DNA of 64,000 bases from Didymella arachidicola (taxonomy: Eukaryota; Ascomycota; Dothideomycetes; Pleosporales; Didymellaceae): assembly GCA_016630955.3 (NCBI GenBank), contig CM050002.1, positions 1,054,001 to 1,118,000 on the forward strand, read 5' to 3'. Below the pieces are notes generated by a model. The model saw only the letters and a program-made list of their open reading frames with translations, did no database searches and was not told where the DNA came from. A program made the position numbers and the translations under genes. Shown here piece by piece: positions 62,757 to 64,000 of this stretch. The first letter of the stretch is position 1. Each line of letters starts with the position of its first letter.

Positions 62757-64000
62757 TCCGGTCTGGCGGTAGTCAGTCCAGCCTGGCGGTACTCCAGCCT
62801 AGCGAAGCGGAAAGCCATGACAGATCAACGCGGGGCATTCGTTTGGAAATTTCCTAGATAGCACGCATACGCGGCGTGCATTTTTAGCATAGCGAGGAGT
62901 TGATGGGTTACTCTTACATTATATTATACTCTGTTATATTACACCGCACGTCTTGCTACGCCATGTCGATTAAGCAAGGATATGGCATTGAATGTGCAGC
63001 GAGACAAGACTACTGTCAGGCCCTGCCTGCCCGGCAGAGGTGCGGCTGAGGGCCTGTCTGTTTACTTTGGAATCGGCGGCCGATTTCTGTCTTCTCGTAC
63101 AAAGTATAGGGGAGAGTACTGGTAGCGTGGATTTGGTGCCAAGAGGGAGCGGCCAGCTGTAGTTAGACCTGCACCACGCTTGCAGTTATCAATTGCTCGA
63201 GTTCAGGTACTCCTAGCTACAACCAAGACGGATATATGCATTTAGTAGCGAATTTAACATTGCTCCCAAAGAGTATATCGGTAAACTATTATTCTGTCAG
63301 GCAGAGCTAGCATAGAACACACTCTTTTACGATAAAAGTACTGATTAGTATATCGTGTTATCAATGCAGGTTCGACCTCTGACCTCGGCATATTCGAATC
63401 TTGTTGCTTCGGTACCAAGTATACTCGACCTGTAACACGCCGAACCATGCCCCAGTGTACCCTGTAACAATCAAGGCTGCAGTTTTCGTGCCGCTTACTG
63501 CCGCACTACTCTCCAATCACCTCTTGATGTGCTCTTTAATGATATGTATAATGTCCAAGTACCAATTGGCTCAACACATTGCAGCAGCAGTGCAGCCCAA
63601 GCCGATGAACGTACGCATCGCATCTACTAACAAGCCCAATCTAGACTTATCAACGCCTCCGCAGTCCTGCAGGAGAAAGGTGAGAATCCAGATGCTACAC
63701 GCTAAGTGGCTCTGCTTCTTAGGCGTAAGGACAGAATCCACGAACCTGATCCACAGCTCGACGTCAGCGGCTCAACCGCACAGCCACGTTGCATGTACGC
63801 GCAGTACAGATTCTAGCGTTGTCAATCGACTTTGGACAACCAAGGCTCTTCCCGATTCTGTTGCGTTGTAAAGTCCGCTCACATGTACCAGATGCGCTGA
63901 GATGTAATGCCCCGACAAGACCAAAGCAGAACTGCGCACCAGTGACTTGTCTTCGCTTGCGAACAAGCCGCCAACTTCGCATGCCATGCACATTTCCAAT
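62757..64000. other. right-end interval without a supported gene
   Basis: Lipin 3' flank, then AT-richer DNA. Short frames only (longest 156 codons at 63401-63871 on the plus strand), without recognisable domains or splice-consistent exons. A GGTTCGACC box at about 63369 is not embedded in a tRNA fold. Confidence 0.4.

Noticed and set aside
63360..63400. Possible tRNA T-arm GGTTCGACC
   Set aside because: The flanking bases do not pair as a T stem or acceptor stem, and no D arm lies upstream.

Overview
The window is nuclear DNA of a filamentous ascomycete, most likely a dothideomycete (Pleosporales-like). This rests on genes interrupted by short introns (about 44-70 nt, GT...CTAAC/CTGAC...AG), fungal-only protein families (Ies4, DUF7580/HeLo-like, GH45 endoglucanase, Vid30/Gid1), and transposons of kinds common in that class. 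No ribosomal RNA, convincing tRNA or CRISPR array was seen.

Layout, left to right. 1-1878 (-): SulP sulfate permease, 3' end off the left edge. 1.9-4.5 kb: gene-free. 4.5-6.66 kb (-): 3' remnant of a LINE-type retrotransposon (RNase H tail), then a broken TLDc-domain gene. 7397-14577: a Fot1/Pogo-type DNA transposon with a dead transposase. An apparently intact Ty1/copia retrotransposon (9215-14569; identical 122-bp LTRs, 1596-codon open polyprotein, ACCTA target duplication) lies inside its right terminal inverted repeat. 14.66-22.4 kb: MFS transporter (-), secreted GH45 endoglucanase (-), conserved hypothetical with an in-frame TAG (-), mitochondrial PP2C phosphatase (+).

24.2-34.4 kb is a dense housekeeping block: Ies4 (INO80 complex, +), Gid1/Vid30 (GID ubiquitin ligase scaffold, +), PAF acetylhydrolase-like lipase (-), Rab4-type GTPase (-) and an SRA/YDG-domain protein (+). 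35.3-44.4 kb is an accessory-looking stretch: a 1229-aa secreted tandem-repeat protein, a chitinase-like GH18 fragment without its catalytic glutamate, a 2.7-kb gene-free gap and an allantoate/nicotinate-type MFS permease.

45.5-50.3 kb holds two decayed, divergently arranged genes: a C2H2-zinc-finger/kinase-like gene (-) and a DUF7580 gene (+). Both belong to families linked to fungal non-self or signalling repertoires. 50.4-62.8 kb returns to housekeeping: UTP11 (+), SDR dehydrogenase (-), CMC1 (+), TAF9 (-), FN3/coiled-coil membrane protein (-) and lipin/Pah1 (+).

The genes do not form one pathway. The pattern is conserved blocks separated by transposon-rich or fast-decaying islands (4.5-14.6, 35-42 and 45-50 kb). 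Exon coordinates are my own splice-site readings, and I kept those whose summed length and reading frame agree.
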